Origin: Marinobacter sp. CHS3-4
GTDB taxonomy: Bacteria; Pseudomonadota; Gammaproteobacteria; Pseudomonadales; Oleiphilaceae
Direction of reading: 5' to 3'
Assembly (NCBI RefSeq): GCF_030053415.1
Contig: NZ_JASGBJ010000002.1
Location: forward strand, 558,001-622,000
DNA: 64,000 nucleotides
The translations under genes were made by a program, and so were the position numbers. Position 1 is the stretch's first letter, and each line of letters begins with the position of its first letter. Below are positions 47,235-55,112 of the stretch, piece after piece. The notes under the pieces were generated by a model that had not been told where the DNA came from, did no database searches, and saw nothing but the letters and a program-made list of their open reading frames with translations.

Positions 47235-49070
47235 ATGCCGTACCTGCGCGTCCTGCTCAGTTTTTTGGTGCTGATCATCATTGGCATTTCTACTCAAGCA
47301 AAGGCTGAAACCCAGGCACAGTGTCCTGTTCTTGATGCCAGCGACCCTTCCCAGAGGGCCGCGCTGATGGACTACGTCTGCTACATCGCTGCACCTCCCG
47401 AACACCCTGCGCATCAGGCCACCAAACCATCCGAGCTAAAAGGCGAACTGGAATGGACGTATGCCAACGGCAATGATCTTGTGTTCAGCCACACCGATTC
47501 GGTTTATTGGGTGACGGTCAACGTAGTGAATCGTTTGGACACCAGGCAACTCTGGTACCTCAAACTGAATTACCCGCTGTTGGATCATGTCAGTTACTGG
47601 ATATCGAACACCAGCATCAACCAATCGATTGTAACGGGCGATCAGCGTCCTTTTGTCGACCGGAACATAGATTACCGGTATTTTCTCTTCCCCGTCACGC
47701 TTGGGGGTCAGGAGAGCGCCACTCTTACTCTGAGGATACAGAGCGAAGGCGCGCTTAATGTTCCACTTTCACTGGCGACGCCAGACGTCATTATCGAAGA
47801 CAGCAACCACCTGACGCTGGCCCATGGCCTGTTTTACGGGGCGCTGGCTATTTTTGCGATTTTCAATCTACTGCTGTATTTCAGTTCCGGCACCGTTTAC
47901 TACTTTCACAACGCGTTCTACATGGCAGCGCTGGCCATGTTTCTGTTCGCGATGGGTGGCTTTGCCAACCAGTACTTCTGGCCGAACAGTACAAGTCTGG
48001 CGAACACCTCGATCCCGGTCCTGATCGCCGTCTGTACACTGGCCATTATTCTGTTCGGGCGCTCATTTCTGGACATTACCCCCGGTACGGTGACGGATCG
48101 CCTCCTGAAAACCGAGGCCATAATCAGCTTGGCCTTGATCGCACTGTCCTTTGTGCTTCCCTACAGCCTGTCAATTGTGCTGAATGCCGCCAGCGGGATT
48201 GCGTTCATTGCCTTCCTCTTTGTGATCGGCCTGATGCGCTGGCGCGAAGGTTACATGCCGGCAAAATGGTACGCCCTGGCCTGGTCCGGAATGCTGGCCG
48301 GAACCATGATCTACGCGCTGGCAGCGTTTGGCTACATCTCAGATTTCCTGGCGCGGGAAATCTTTATGCAGGTCGCGGTCGGAACTCAGGTTCTTCTTCT
48401 TAACTATGCGATTGTTCAGCGATGGCGACTGTTGAACCAAAAGCTCCTGGATGTGGAGCAGAACGCCAGAATCGAGCTGGAGCGAAAGGTCTATGAGCGC
48501 ACCTCTCAGCTGCGCTCAACCATGAGAGAGCTGGAACAGGCTAACCGCAAGCTGGCGGCCCTGAGCCTGAACGATTCGTTGACCGGCCTCCACAACAGAC
48601 GTCACATGGACAATCTTTTGCCCGAACTCTGTGCGGAAACCCGCCGAACTGGCCAACCTTTGACCCTGGCGCTGATCGACGCGGACCACTTCAAATCAGT
48701 CAACGACCGATGGGGGCACGATTTTGGCGACACCTGCCTGAAGCACATCGCAGACGTACTGACACGCCATGTGAAACGACCCCGTGATGTCGCCATTCGT
48801 TTCGGAGGCGAAGAATTTGCGTTGCTGCTTCCCGGAACCGATGCCGACGGTGCTTATCGACTGTGTCAGCGGGTACTTGAAGACATGGAGGCCTCTTCCA
48901 TTCATACGCCTGAGGGCGAAAAAGTAACCCTTACACTGAGCGCAGGCACCGCAACACTGATGCCCGCCGAGAATGAAAAAAGTCTGTTCAAGCGCGCGGA
49001 TGAAGCACTCTACGCGGCAAAGTCCAACGGCCGAAACCAGGTCGCTCAGTCAAAAATCACGGAAGACTAA
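47235..49070 (+). CDS. 7TM-DISM diguanylate cyclase (GGEEF)
   Basis: A 611-residue membrane cyclase. After a signal peptide come a periplasmic 7TMR-DISM extracellular domain (about 30-185), seven membrane helices (about 190-395), a coiled coil and a C-terminal GGDEF domain. The catalytic motif is GGEEF (524-528), so c-di-GMP synthesis is likely. An RxxD inhibitory site (515-518) lies five residues upstream, so product inhibition is expected. DISM domains often sense sugars or envelope-derived ligands. The ATG at 47235 has GGCAGGGA upstream; the frame opens at a TTG at 47193. Stop overlaps the convergent hydrolase by 4 bp. Confidence 0.93.
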   Translation: MPYLRVLLSFLVLIIIGISTQAKAETQAQCPVLDASDPSQRAALMDYVCYIAAPPEHPAHQATKPSELKGELEWTYANGNDLVFSHTDSVYWVTVNVVNRLDTRQLWYLKLNYPLLDHVSYWISNTSINQSIVTGDQRPFVDRNIDYRYFLFPVTLGGQESATLTLRIQSEGALNVPLSLATPDVIIEDSNHLTLAHGLFYGALAIFAIFNLLLYFSSGTVYYFHNAFYMAALAMFLFAMGGFANQYFWPNSTSLANTSIPVLIAVCTLAIILFGRSFLDITPGTVTDRLLKTEAIISLALIALSFVLPYSLSIVLNAASGIAFIAFLFVIGLMRWREGYMPAKWYALAWSGMLAGTMIYALAAFGYISDFLAREIFMQVAVGTQVLLLNYAIVQRWRLLNQKLLDVEQNARIELERKVYERTSQLRSTMRELEQANRKLAALSLNDSLTGLHNRRHMDNLLPELCAETRRTGQPLTLALIDADHFKSVNDRWGHDFGDTCLKHIADVLTRHVKRPRDVAIRFGGEEFALLLPGTDADGAYRLCQRVLEDMEASSIHTPEGEKVTLTLSAGTATLMPAENEKSLFKRADEALYAAKSNGRNQVAQSKITED

Positions 49071-49723
49071 CCAGCCTCTCTGATAAAGCTCGCTGCCATG
49101 CGCGCCGCTTCCTCTAATAATTGCTCCTGCGTTTCCGGCTGTTTGGCGAGAGGTTTGAAATCATGGTTTCCGCCCTCCAGCCAGTAGAGACGGCACCTCG
49201 ATCCTTCCAGTTTCTCGGCCCAATCGGTTTCGTCCTTTTTACCGAAAGGATCCCGAGTACCCTGAATCACCATCACCGGGCACTGGAAATCTTTAAAGTG
49301 ATCCAATCTCCATCGGTCATGTTTTCCCGGCGGGTGAAACGGATAGCCAAAACAGACACAGCCTTGAACAGGTAGCTGCTCCGCCGGTTCTGCAGCCAGA
49401 AGGCTGGCCATGCGCCCGCCCATCGACTTACCACCAATATAAACGGATCCTGACTGCTGATCGGAAACCTGACGTATCAGTTCCCGAAAATGTGCCAGCA
49501 GAACCGGTTGACGGTCAGGCGGCCGCTTTTTTCCATCCTCTCTGCGGCGCTCCATGTAGGGAAACTCAAAACGCACCGTAGCGATACCTTCTCTGGCCAG
49601 TGCGTCTGCAAGATATTCCATAAAGTAGGAATCCGCAGGCGCGCCGGCACCGTGAGCCAGGATTAAAGTGCACACGGTTTCCACTCCAACGGGCGTTTTT
49701 TCAAAGCGTTTTATTGACGTCAC
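49067..49723 (-). CDS. Alpha/beta hydrolase, KANL3/Tex30-like
   Basis: A 218-residue alpha/beta hydrolase of the small Tex30/KANL3 type. The oxyanion region is LILAHGAGAPADS, the nucleophile elbow is GGKSMGGR (Ser in GKSMG), the acid is probably the Asp in GTRDPFG and the His is in GGNHDF. The substrate is unknown. The longest frame starts with TTG at 49795, but a GTG at 49723 has GAGG at good spacing and is preferred. It is divergent from ccoN. Confidence 0.85.
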   Translation of the reverse strand: MTSIKRFEKTPVGVETVCTLILAHGAGAPADSYFMEYLADALAREGIATVRFEFPYMERRREDGKKRPPDRQPVLLAHFRELIRQVSDQQSGSVYIGGKSMGGRMASLLAAEPAEQLPVQGCVCFGYPFHPPGKHDRWRLDHFKDFQCPVMVIQGTRDPFGKKDETDWAEKLEGSRCRLYWLEGGNHDFKPLAKQPETQEQLLEEAARMAASFIREAG

Positions 49724-49788
49724 AACCAACCTCAAAACATGAATGAAAAGGGCGTTAAAAAAGTCCTGACATTTTTTAGGGTTATTAC

Positions 49789-49817
49789 CAGACAAATTCC
49801 AAAAGAAATTCTATAAT
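49789..49817 (+). promoter_or_regulatory. Candidate promoter of the cbb3 oxidase operon
   Basis: CAGACA (49789-49794), 17 bp, then a perfect TATAAT (49812-49817) predict a start near 49824 and a leader of about 125 nt before ccoN. No good FNR/ANR box (TTGAT-N4-ATCAA) is visible at the usual position upstream. This promoter may therefore be oxygen-independent, or the regulator site is degenerate. Confidence 0.5.
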
Positions 49818-49949
49818 AGTTTCGCCATCTTACTGATTTTGAGCCAATTGACAGAGTAGATTTGATGGACTACTCCCGTTGCAAACACCGGTGCGTTTGT
49901 CCATACTTGCGCCCGCAGATTTCCTCTCTCTGAACCCACTGGTAAGGCT

Positions 49950-51380
49950 ATGAGCACAGTAAATGCAAACCTGACATACAACTACAAGGTTGTGAGGCAG
50001 TTCGCCATCATGACCGTGGTATGGGGCATCGTGGGAATGGGACTTGGCGTGCTAATCGCAGCGCAGCTTTACTGGCCCGCTCTCAACCTTGACCTGCCAT
50101 GGACTCATTTCGGTCGCCTGCGTCCTCTCCACACTAACGCTGTCATCTTCGGTTTCGGTGGTAGTGCCCTCTTTGCAACCGCGTACTACGTGGTTCAGCG
50201 TACCTGTCAGGCGCGCCTGATTTCTGACGGTCTGGCGGCTTTCACCTTCTGGGGCTGGCAAGCCATCATCGTCTCGGCGGCGATCACACTCCCCCTCGGC
50301 CTTACCACTTCCAAAGAGTATGCAGAGCTGGAATGGCCAATCGATATTGCTATCGCAATCGTCTGGGTCGCCTATGCCCTGGTGTTCTTCGGAACCATCA
50401 TGAAAAGAAGCACCCCCCACATTTATGTGGCCAACTGGTTCTACGGTGCGTTCATCGTAACCGTTGCGGTTCTTCACATTGGTAACAACCTCGCGCTCCC
50501 AGCCAGTGCCTTTAAATCCTACTCGGCCTACGCTGGCGTCACTGACGCGATGATGCAGTGGTGGTATGGACACAACGCCGTTGGCTTCTTCCTGACGGCG
50601 GGCTTCCTGGGCATGATGTATTACTTCGTGCCTAAGCAGGCAGATCGCCCGGTGTACTCTTACCGGCTGTCGATCGTTCACTTCTGGGCACTGATAGCGA
50701 CCTATGTCTGGGCCGGTGGTCACCACCTGCATTACTCTGCACTGCCCGACTGGGCACAGACAGCGGGCATGGTCATGTCTCTGATTCTTTTGGCTCCTTC
50801 CTGGGGTGGCATGATCAACGGCATGATGACGCTGTCCGGAGCATGGCACAAACTGCGCACTGATCCGATCCTGCGCTTCCTTGTGGTCTCCCTGTCTTTC
50901 TACGGCATGTCGACGTTCGAAGGCCCGATGATGTCGATCAAGACCGTAAACGCGCTGTCCCACAATACCGACTGGACCATCGGCCACGTTCACTCTGGCG
51001 CACTGGGCTGGGTTGCCATGATCAGCATTGGCGCCATCTACCACCTGGTACCAAAGCTCTGGGGCGTCAGGGACATGTACAGCACGCCCTTGATCAACTT
51101 GCACTTCTGGCTGGCCACCGTGGGTACAGTGCTTTACATCGTCGCCATGTGGGTAAACGGCATTACTCAGGGTCTGATGTGGCGTGCGGTTAACGAGGAC
51201 GGCACACTCACTTATAGCTTCGTGGAATCGCTTGAGGCCTCCTATGGCGGTTATCTGGTGCGTTTCATTGGCGGTGCTGTTTTCCTCACCGGCATGCTGA
51301 TCATGGCCTATAACGTCTACATGACCATACGCCAGAAAGAAGCTGCACCAAGCACAACTGCAGCAGCTCAGACGGCGTAA
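49950..51380 (+). CDS. ccoN: cbb3-type cytochrome c oxidase subunit I
   Basis: Catalytic subunit of the high-affinity cbb3 oxidase of the inner membrane, reducing O2 to water under low oxygen and pumping protons. At 476 residues it has twelve membrane helices with the conserved heme and CuB ligands: the His in [11 protein letters not shown], the His pair in [12 protein letters not shown] and the pair in [10 protein letters not shown]. It begins the ccoNOQP structural cluster, with ccoO 15 bp downstream. Confidence 0.97.
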   Translation: MSTVNANLTYNYKVVRQFAIMTVVWGIVGMGLGVLIAAQLYWPALNLDLPWTHFGRLRPLHTNAVIFGFGGSALFATAYYVVQRTCQARLISDGLAAFTFWGWQAIIVSAAITLPLGLTTSKEYAELEWPIDIAIAIVWVAYALVFFGTIMKRSTPHIYVANWFYGAFIVTVAVLHIGNNLALPASAFKSYSAYAGVTDAMMQWWYGHNAVGFFLTAGFLGMMYYFVPKQADRPVYSYRLSIVHFWALIATYVWAGGHHLHYSALPDWAQTAGMVMSLILLAPSWGGMINGMMTLSGAWHKLRTDPILRFLVVSLSFYGMSTFEGPMMSIKTVNALSHNTDWTIGHVHSGALGWVAMISIGAIYHLVPKLWGVRDMYSTPLINLHFWLATVGTVLYIVAMWVNGITQGLMWRAVNEDGTLTYSFVESLEASYGGYLVRFIGGAVFLTGMLIMAYNVYMTIRQKEAAPSTTAAAQTA

Positions 51381-51395
51381 AGGGAGGCCACACTG

Positions 51396-52004
51396 ATGAA
51401 GCACGACATTATTGAAAAGAATATTGGCTTGATGATCGTTCTGATCATCCTGACAATCAGTGGCGGTTTTCTTGCGGAAGTTGTTCCCCTATTCTTCAGC
51501 AAAGAGGTTAACGAGCCTGTTGAAGGACTGGAGCCACTGTCTGCAGTGGAGCTGGAAGGGCGCGACATCTATATCCGCGAGGGCTGCCACGTGTGCCATA
51601 CCCAGCAGATTCGTCCTTTCCGATCGGAGACAGAGCGGTATGGCCATTACTCCGTTGCCGGCGAATTCGTCTACGATCGTCCGTTCCTCTGGGGTTCCAA
51701 GCGCACCGGCCCGGACCTGGCCCGAGTTGGTGGTCGTTACTCAGATGCCTGGCAACGCCAGCACCTGTACGATCCAAGAAGCCTGGTGCCCGAATCCAAC
51801 ATGCCGGCTTTTCCATGGTTGTTCGAAAACAAAGTTGATCACACCAAGACGGAAAACAAGCTGAGAACACTGCAGACGCTGGGCGTACCCTATACCGACG
51901 AGCAGATCGCCGGAGCAGCAGAAAAGGTTGAGGGTAAGTTCGAAATTGAAGCGCTGGTCGCGTACCTGCAGCAGCTTGGTACCGTGATTTCAGAGAAGCG
52001 GTGA
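51396..52004 (+). CDS. ccoO: cbb3-type cytochrome c oxidase subunit II (monoheme c)
   Basis: A 202-residue membrane-anchored cytochrome c. A single N-terminal membrane helix (about 9-30) is followed by a periplasmic domain with the heme-binding Cys64-His-Val-Cys67-His68 and the axial Met in [11 protein letters not shown]. It passes electrons from CcoP to CcoN. GGGAGG precedes the start, and its stop overlaps ccoQ by four bases. Confidence 0.97.
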   Translation: MKHDIIEKNIGLMIVLIILTISGGFLAEVVPLFFSKEVNEPVEGLEPLSAVELEGRDIYIREGCHVCHTQQIRPFRSETERYGHYSVAGEFVYDRPFLWGSKRTGPDLARVGGRYSDAWQRQHLYDPRSLVPESNMPAFPWLFENKVDHTKTENKLRTLQTLGVPYTDEQIAGAAEKVEGKFEIEALVAYLQQLGTVISEKR

Positions 52005-52195
52005 TCCCTATGGATATTAACGAGTTACGCGGCGTACACACACTGGTCATCATGGCCATGTTCTTTGGCATTATCTGGTGGGCCTACAGCTCTCGCCGTA
52101 AAAGAGCCAATGAAGAAGCAGCCCACCTTCCCTTCGATGATGAAGAGGTGGAAAAGCGTACTCTTGAACAGGAAAAGACGGAGAATAAGCGATGA
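52001..52195 (+). CDS. ccoQ: cbb3-type oxidase small subunit CcoQ
   Basis: A 64-residue protein with a single membrane helix (about 11-28, [14 protein letters not shown]) followed by a basic and then acidic cytoplasmic tail, the standard CcoQ layout. CcoQ stabilises the complex. It overlaps ccoO and ccoP by four bases on each side, so O, Q and P are tightly coupled. Confidence 0.92.
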   Translation: MIPMDINELRGVHTLVIMAMFFGIIWWAYSSRRKRANEEAAHLPFDDEEVEKRTLEQEKTENKR

Positions 52196-53082
52196 GTACC
52201 TTTTGGAGCATCTGGATCAGTGTGATCGTGCTGGGTACCGTGTTTGGCTGCTGGTGGTTGCTTTATGCAACCCGCAAAGGACAGACAACCGACACCGAAA
52301 CAGACCGCACAACGGGCCATTCGTTCGATGGCATTGAAGAACTGGATAATCCACTGCCCAAGTGGTGGTTCTACCTGTTTGTTGCGTCCTGTGTATTTGC
52401 GCTCGGTTATCTGGCGCTTTACCCAGGTCTGGGTAACTACAAGGGGCTTCTCGACTGGTCACAGGAAAGTCAGTGGCAAACCGAACAGCAACTGGCGGAA
52501 GCCCGTTACGGCGAAATCTACGCCCGCTATGGCGACACGTCAGTTGAAGAACTTTACACCAACCGAGAAGCCATGCAGATCGGTCAGCGACTGTTCGCCA
52601 ACAACTGTTCGGTCTGTCACGGCTCCGCCGGTCGTGGCAACATTGGTTTCCCCAATCTGACCGACGATGCCTGGCTGTATGGCGGCGATCCGGATTCGAT
52701 TCTTTCCACATTGCACAACGGCCGTGCGGGCGCTATGCCAGCCATGGGCACCATGCCGAACATGACCCCCGATCAGGTGGATGAGGTGGTGAACTACGTA
52801 CTGGCCTACAGCGGCCGCGCGGAAGATCCGGAAGCCGCCAAGGCAGGTGAGCAGGTGTACATGCAGGCGTGTGCTGCCTGCCATGGGCAGGATGGCAAAG
52901 GCAACCAGGGCATCGGTGCGCCCAACCTGACCGATGACGCCTGGCTCTACGGTTCCACCTATGAGTGGATCAAAGAGACCGTGGTGAACGGTCGTCAAAA
53001 CATGATGCCCGCCCAAAGCGATCGCCTGTCTGAAGACCAGATCCAGATTCTGGCCGCCTACGTGTACAGCCTGTCACGGTGA
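52192..53082 (+). CDS. ccoP: cbb3-type cytochrome c oxidase subunit III (diheme c)
   Basis: A 296-residue diheme cytochrome c that receives electrons from soluble cytochromes. Two N-terminal helices (about 5-25 and 58-80) are followed by two cytochrome c domains, with heme sites Cys139-Ser-Val-Cys142-His143 and Cys227-Ala-Ala-Cys230-His231. The two domains share the duplicated NLTDDAWLYG segment. A strong hairpin lies between its stop and ccoG. Confidence 0.96.
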   Translation: MSTFWSIWISVIVLGTVFGCWWLLYATRKGQTTDTETDRTTGHSFDGIEELDNPLPKWWFYLFVASCVFALGYLALYPGLGNYKGLLDWSQESQWQTEQQLAEARYGEIYARYGDTSVEELYTNREAMQIGQRLFANNCSVCHGSAGRGNIGFPNLTDDAWLYGGDPDSILSTLHNGRAGAMPAMGTMPNMTPDQVDEVVNYVLAYSGRAEDPEAAKAGEQVYMQACAACHGQDGKGNQGIGAPNLTDDAWLYGSTYEWIKETVVNGRQNMMPAQSDRLSEDQIQILAAYVYSLSR

Positions 53083-53097
53083 AATAGCCAGACAATA

Positions 53098-53122
53098 ACC
53101 GCTGTCCTTGCAGGGCAGCGGT
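53098..53122 (+). repeat. Intercistronic hairpin between ccoP and ccoG
   Basis: ACCGCTGTCC (53098-53107) pairs with GGGCAGCGGT (53113-53122) over 10 bp, including one G-U, around the TTGCA loop. No T-tract follows, so it is not a classic terminator. It could protect the 3' end of the ccoNOQP message or reduce read-through into the assembly genes. Confidence 0.6.
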
Positions 53123-53140
53123 CATCATCGGGAGGTAACG

Positions 53141-54571
53141 ATGAGCAGTGAGATTCCGGTCAAACAGATTGACCCATCCTCTGGCGCCTCCGATAACAAA
53201 AACAACAGCGGAACCGTAGATCTATACGCCAGTCGCAAGAAAATCTACGTAAAAGAAGTCAAAGGCTTCTTTCAAAGAATTCGTAACATCAGCCTGACAG
53301 CGCTGATGGGAATGTATTTCCTGTTTGTCTGGATTTCCTTCGACGGCCAGCCGATGATCTATTTTGATTTGCCTGCCCGCGAGTTCCACCTCTACGGAAT
53401 TACGTTCTTCCCACAGGACCTGATCCTGCTCTCTGGTTCACTGATCATCTGCGCGTTCGGCCTGTTCTTTATCACGACGCTTTTTGGTCGCGTATGGTGC
53501 GGCTACACCTGCCCCCAAACGGTCTGGACCTTCATTTTCATGTGGGTCGAAGAACGCATCGAGGGCAGCCGGAACCAGCGCATGAAGCTGGACAAGGCGC
53601 CGAGCTCAGGAAGCAAACTCGCCAAGAAATCGGCCAAACACGCCGCTTGGCTCCTGATCGCCTTCGCCACGGGGCTGACGTTCGTTGGATACTTCTATCC
53701 GATTCGTGAACTGATTGCCGATCTGTTTACTTTTCAGGCGAACGGCTGGGCCTACTTCTGGGTTTCGTTTTTCACGGTAGCCACCTACCTGAACGCAGGA
53801 TGGATGCGCGAACAGGTATGTCTTTACATGTGTCCCTACGCGCGATTTCAGTCCGTGATGTTCGATCCGAATACCCGGGTTGTCTCATACGATCCGAATC
53901 GTGGCGAGCCCAGAGGAAGCCGCAAAAAGAGTGCGGATCCCAAAGAACTCGGTCTTGGGGACTGCATTGATTGTGGACAATGCGTTCAGGTTTGCCCTAC
54001 CGGAATCGACATCAGGGATGGCCTTCAATACGAGTGCATCGGGTGCGCTTTGTGCATCGATGCCTGCGATGAAGTCATGGACAAAATGAACTACCCCAGA
54101 GGGCTGATTCGCTACACCACGGAAAATGAACTGGAAGGCAAGCCCTCCAAACTGGTCCGCCCAAGAACGGTGGGTTACGGCGTGGCCTTGTTACTGATGA
54201 TTTTCGCGATCGGCTACACCATTGCAACCCGAGTACCGGCAACGCTGGATGCAGAGCGAGACCGCGGCGCCCTGTTCAAGTTCAATGGCCAGGGCCGGGT
54301 AGAGAACACCTACACGCTTCGAATCGGGAACATGACGGAAGTACCGCAGACCTTCAACCTGTCCGTTTCGGGCCTGGAAACGATCCAGATCCTTACCGAC
54401 AAAACCATAACCGTTGATAGCAGTGATCACCGTACGCTGCCCACGGTGGTTGACGTTGATCCGAAGGTCATCTCCAGCGCAAGTAACAGCATCGTGTTCA
54501 CAATGACTTCAGAGACCGATCCGTCGCTGTCTGTAGAAACTGAAAGCCGGTTTGTTGGTCCAAACCGGTAA
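53141..54571 (+). CDS. ccoG: cbb3 oxidase assembly protein CcoG (polyferredoxin)
   Basis: A 476-residue membrane ferredoxin that serves as a cupric reductase in copper delivery to cbb3 oxidase. Several helices of the NapH-like type lie in the N-terminal half, with GYTCPQTVWTF and MCPYARFQ cysteine motifs. Two 4Fe-4S clusters follow (CIDCGQCVQVCP and CIGCALCIDAC), then another helix and a periplasmic Ig-like C-terminal domain. The ATG at 53141 has GGGAGG upstream. Confidence 0.94.
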   Translation: MSSEIPVKQIDPSSGASDNKNNSGTVDLYASRKKIYVKEVKGFFQRIRNISLTALMGMYFLFVWISFDGQPMIYFDLPAREFHLYGITFFPQDLILLSGSLIICAFGLFFITTLFGRVWCGYTCPQTVWTFIFMWVEERIEGSRNQRMKLDKAPSSGSKLAKKSAKHAAWLLIAFATGLTFVGYFYPIRELIADLFTFQANGWAYFWVSFFTVATYLNAGWMREQVCLYMCPYARFQSVMFDPNTRVVSYDPNRGEPRGSRKKSADPKELGLGDCIDCGQCVQVCPTGIDIRDGLQYECIGCALCIDACDEVMDKMNYPRGLIRYTTENELEGKPSKLVRPRTVGYGVALLLMIFAIGYTIATRVPATLDAERDRGALFKFNGQGRVENTYTLRIGNMTEVPQTFNLSVSGLETIQILTDKTITVDSSDHRTLPTVVDVDPKVISSASNSIVFTMTSETDPSLSVETESRFVGPNR

Positions 54572-54596
54572 TCGGAACGAATCCTAGAGAACCTTT

Positions 54597-55112
54597 ATGA
54601 ATCAAGAAAACGCAGTCGATCCCTGGTACAAGCAGCCGTGGCTGTGGTTCCTGTTGATATTCCCGGGAGCCGCGATTATCTGGTGCATCACAATGATCAC
54701 CGTATCCCTGAATATCGACAGCTCCATGGTAACGGACGACTACGCCAAGGAAGGTCGTGGCATCGCGATGAACGTTGCCAGGGATCAGACGGCTCGCGAA
54801 ATGGGGCTTCAAGCCAGCCTCAGCTTTCAGGAACGCTCTGCAAGCCTGTCCATGGAAACCAATCAGAGTGGTCTCGAAGCGCCCTATCTGATTCTGAATC
54901 TGTTCCACCCCACGCTGACGGAGTACGACCAGACAATACAGTTCCGCCCCACTGGCGAGGGACAATATACCGCAACGCTCAATCAGCCAATAGATGGCCG
55001 CTGGTACCTGGATCTTCGCGGACCCAATAACAATTGGCGACTGAAAGGCGAAGCGACGCTTCCGCTATCCAGACCACTCACACTTGATACCAGGAACGAT
55101 GATCAGGGGTGA
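54597..55112 (+). CDS. ccoH: cbb3 assembly protein CcoH (FixH family)
   Basis: A 171-residue membrane-anchored protein of the FixH family, with a single N-terminal helix (about 12-36, PWLWFLLIFPGAAIIW) and a periplasmic Ig-like domain. CcoH stabilises oxidase subunits during assembly. Its stop overlaps the GTG start of ccoI by three bases. Confidence 0.9.
   Translation: MNQENAVDPWYKQPWLWFLLIFPGAAIIWCITMITVSLNIDSSMVTDDYAKEGRGIAMNVARDQTAREMGLQASLSFQERSASLSMETNQSGLEAPYLILNLFHPTLTEYDQTIQFRPTGEGQYTATLNQPIDGRWYLDLRGPNNNWRLKGEATLPLSRPLTLDTRNDDQG

Noticed and set aside
49839..49852. Possible FNR/ANR box before ccoN (TTGAG-CCAA-TTGAC)
   Set aside because: The second half does not match ATCAA, and it lies downstream of the best promoter rather than upstream.
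50052..51404. Minus-strand ORF of 450 codons
   Set aside because: Antisense to ccoN; His- and Arg-rich composition typical of a reverse-frame artefact.
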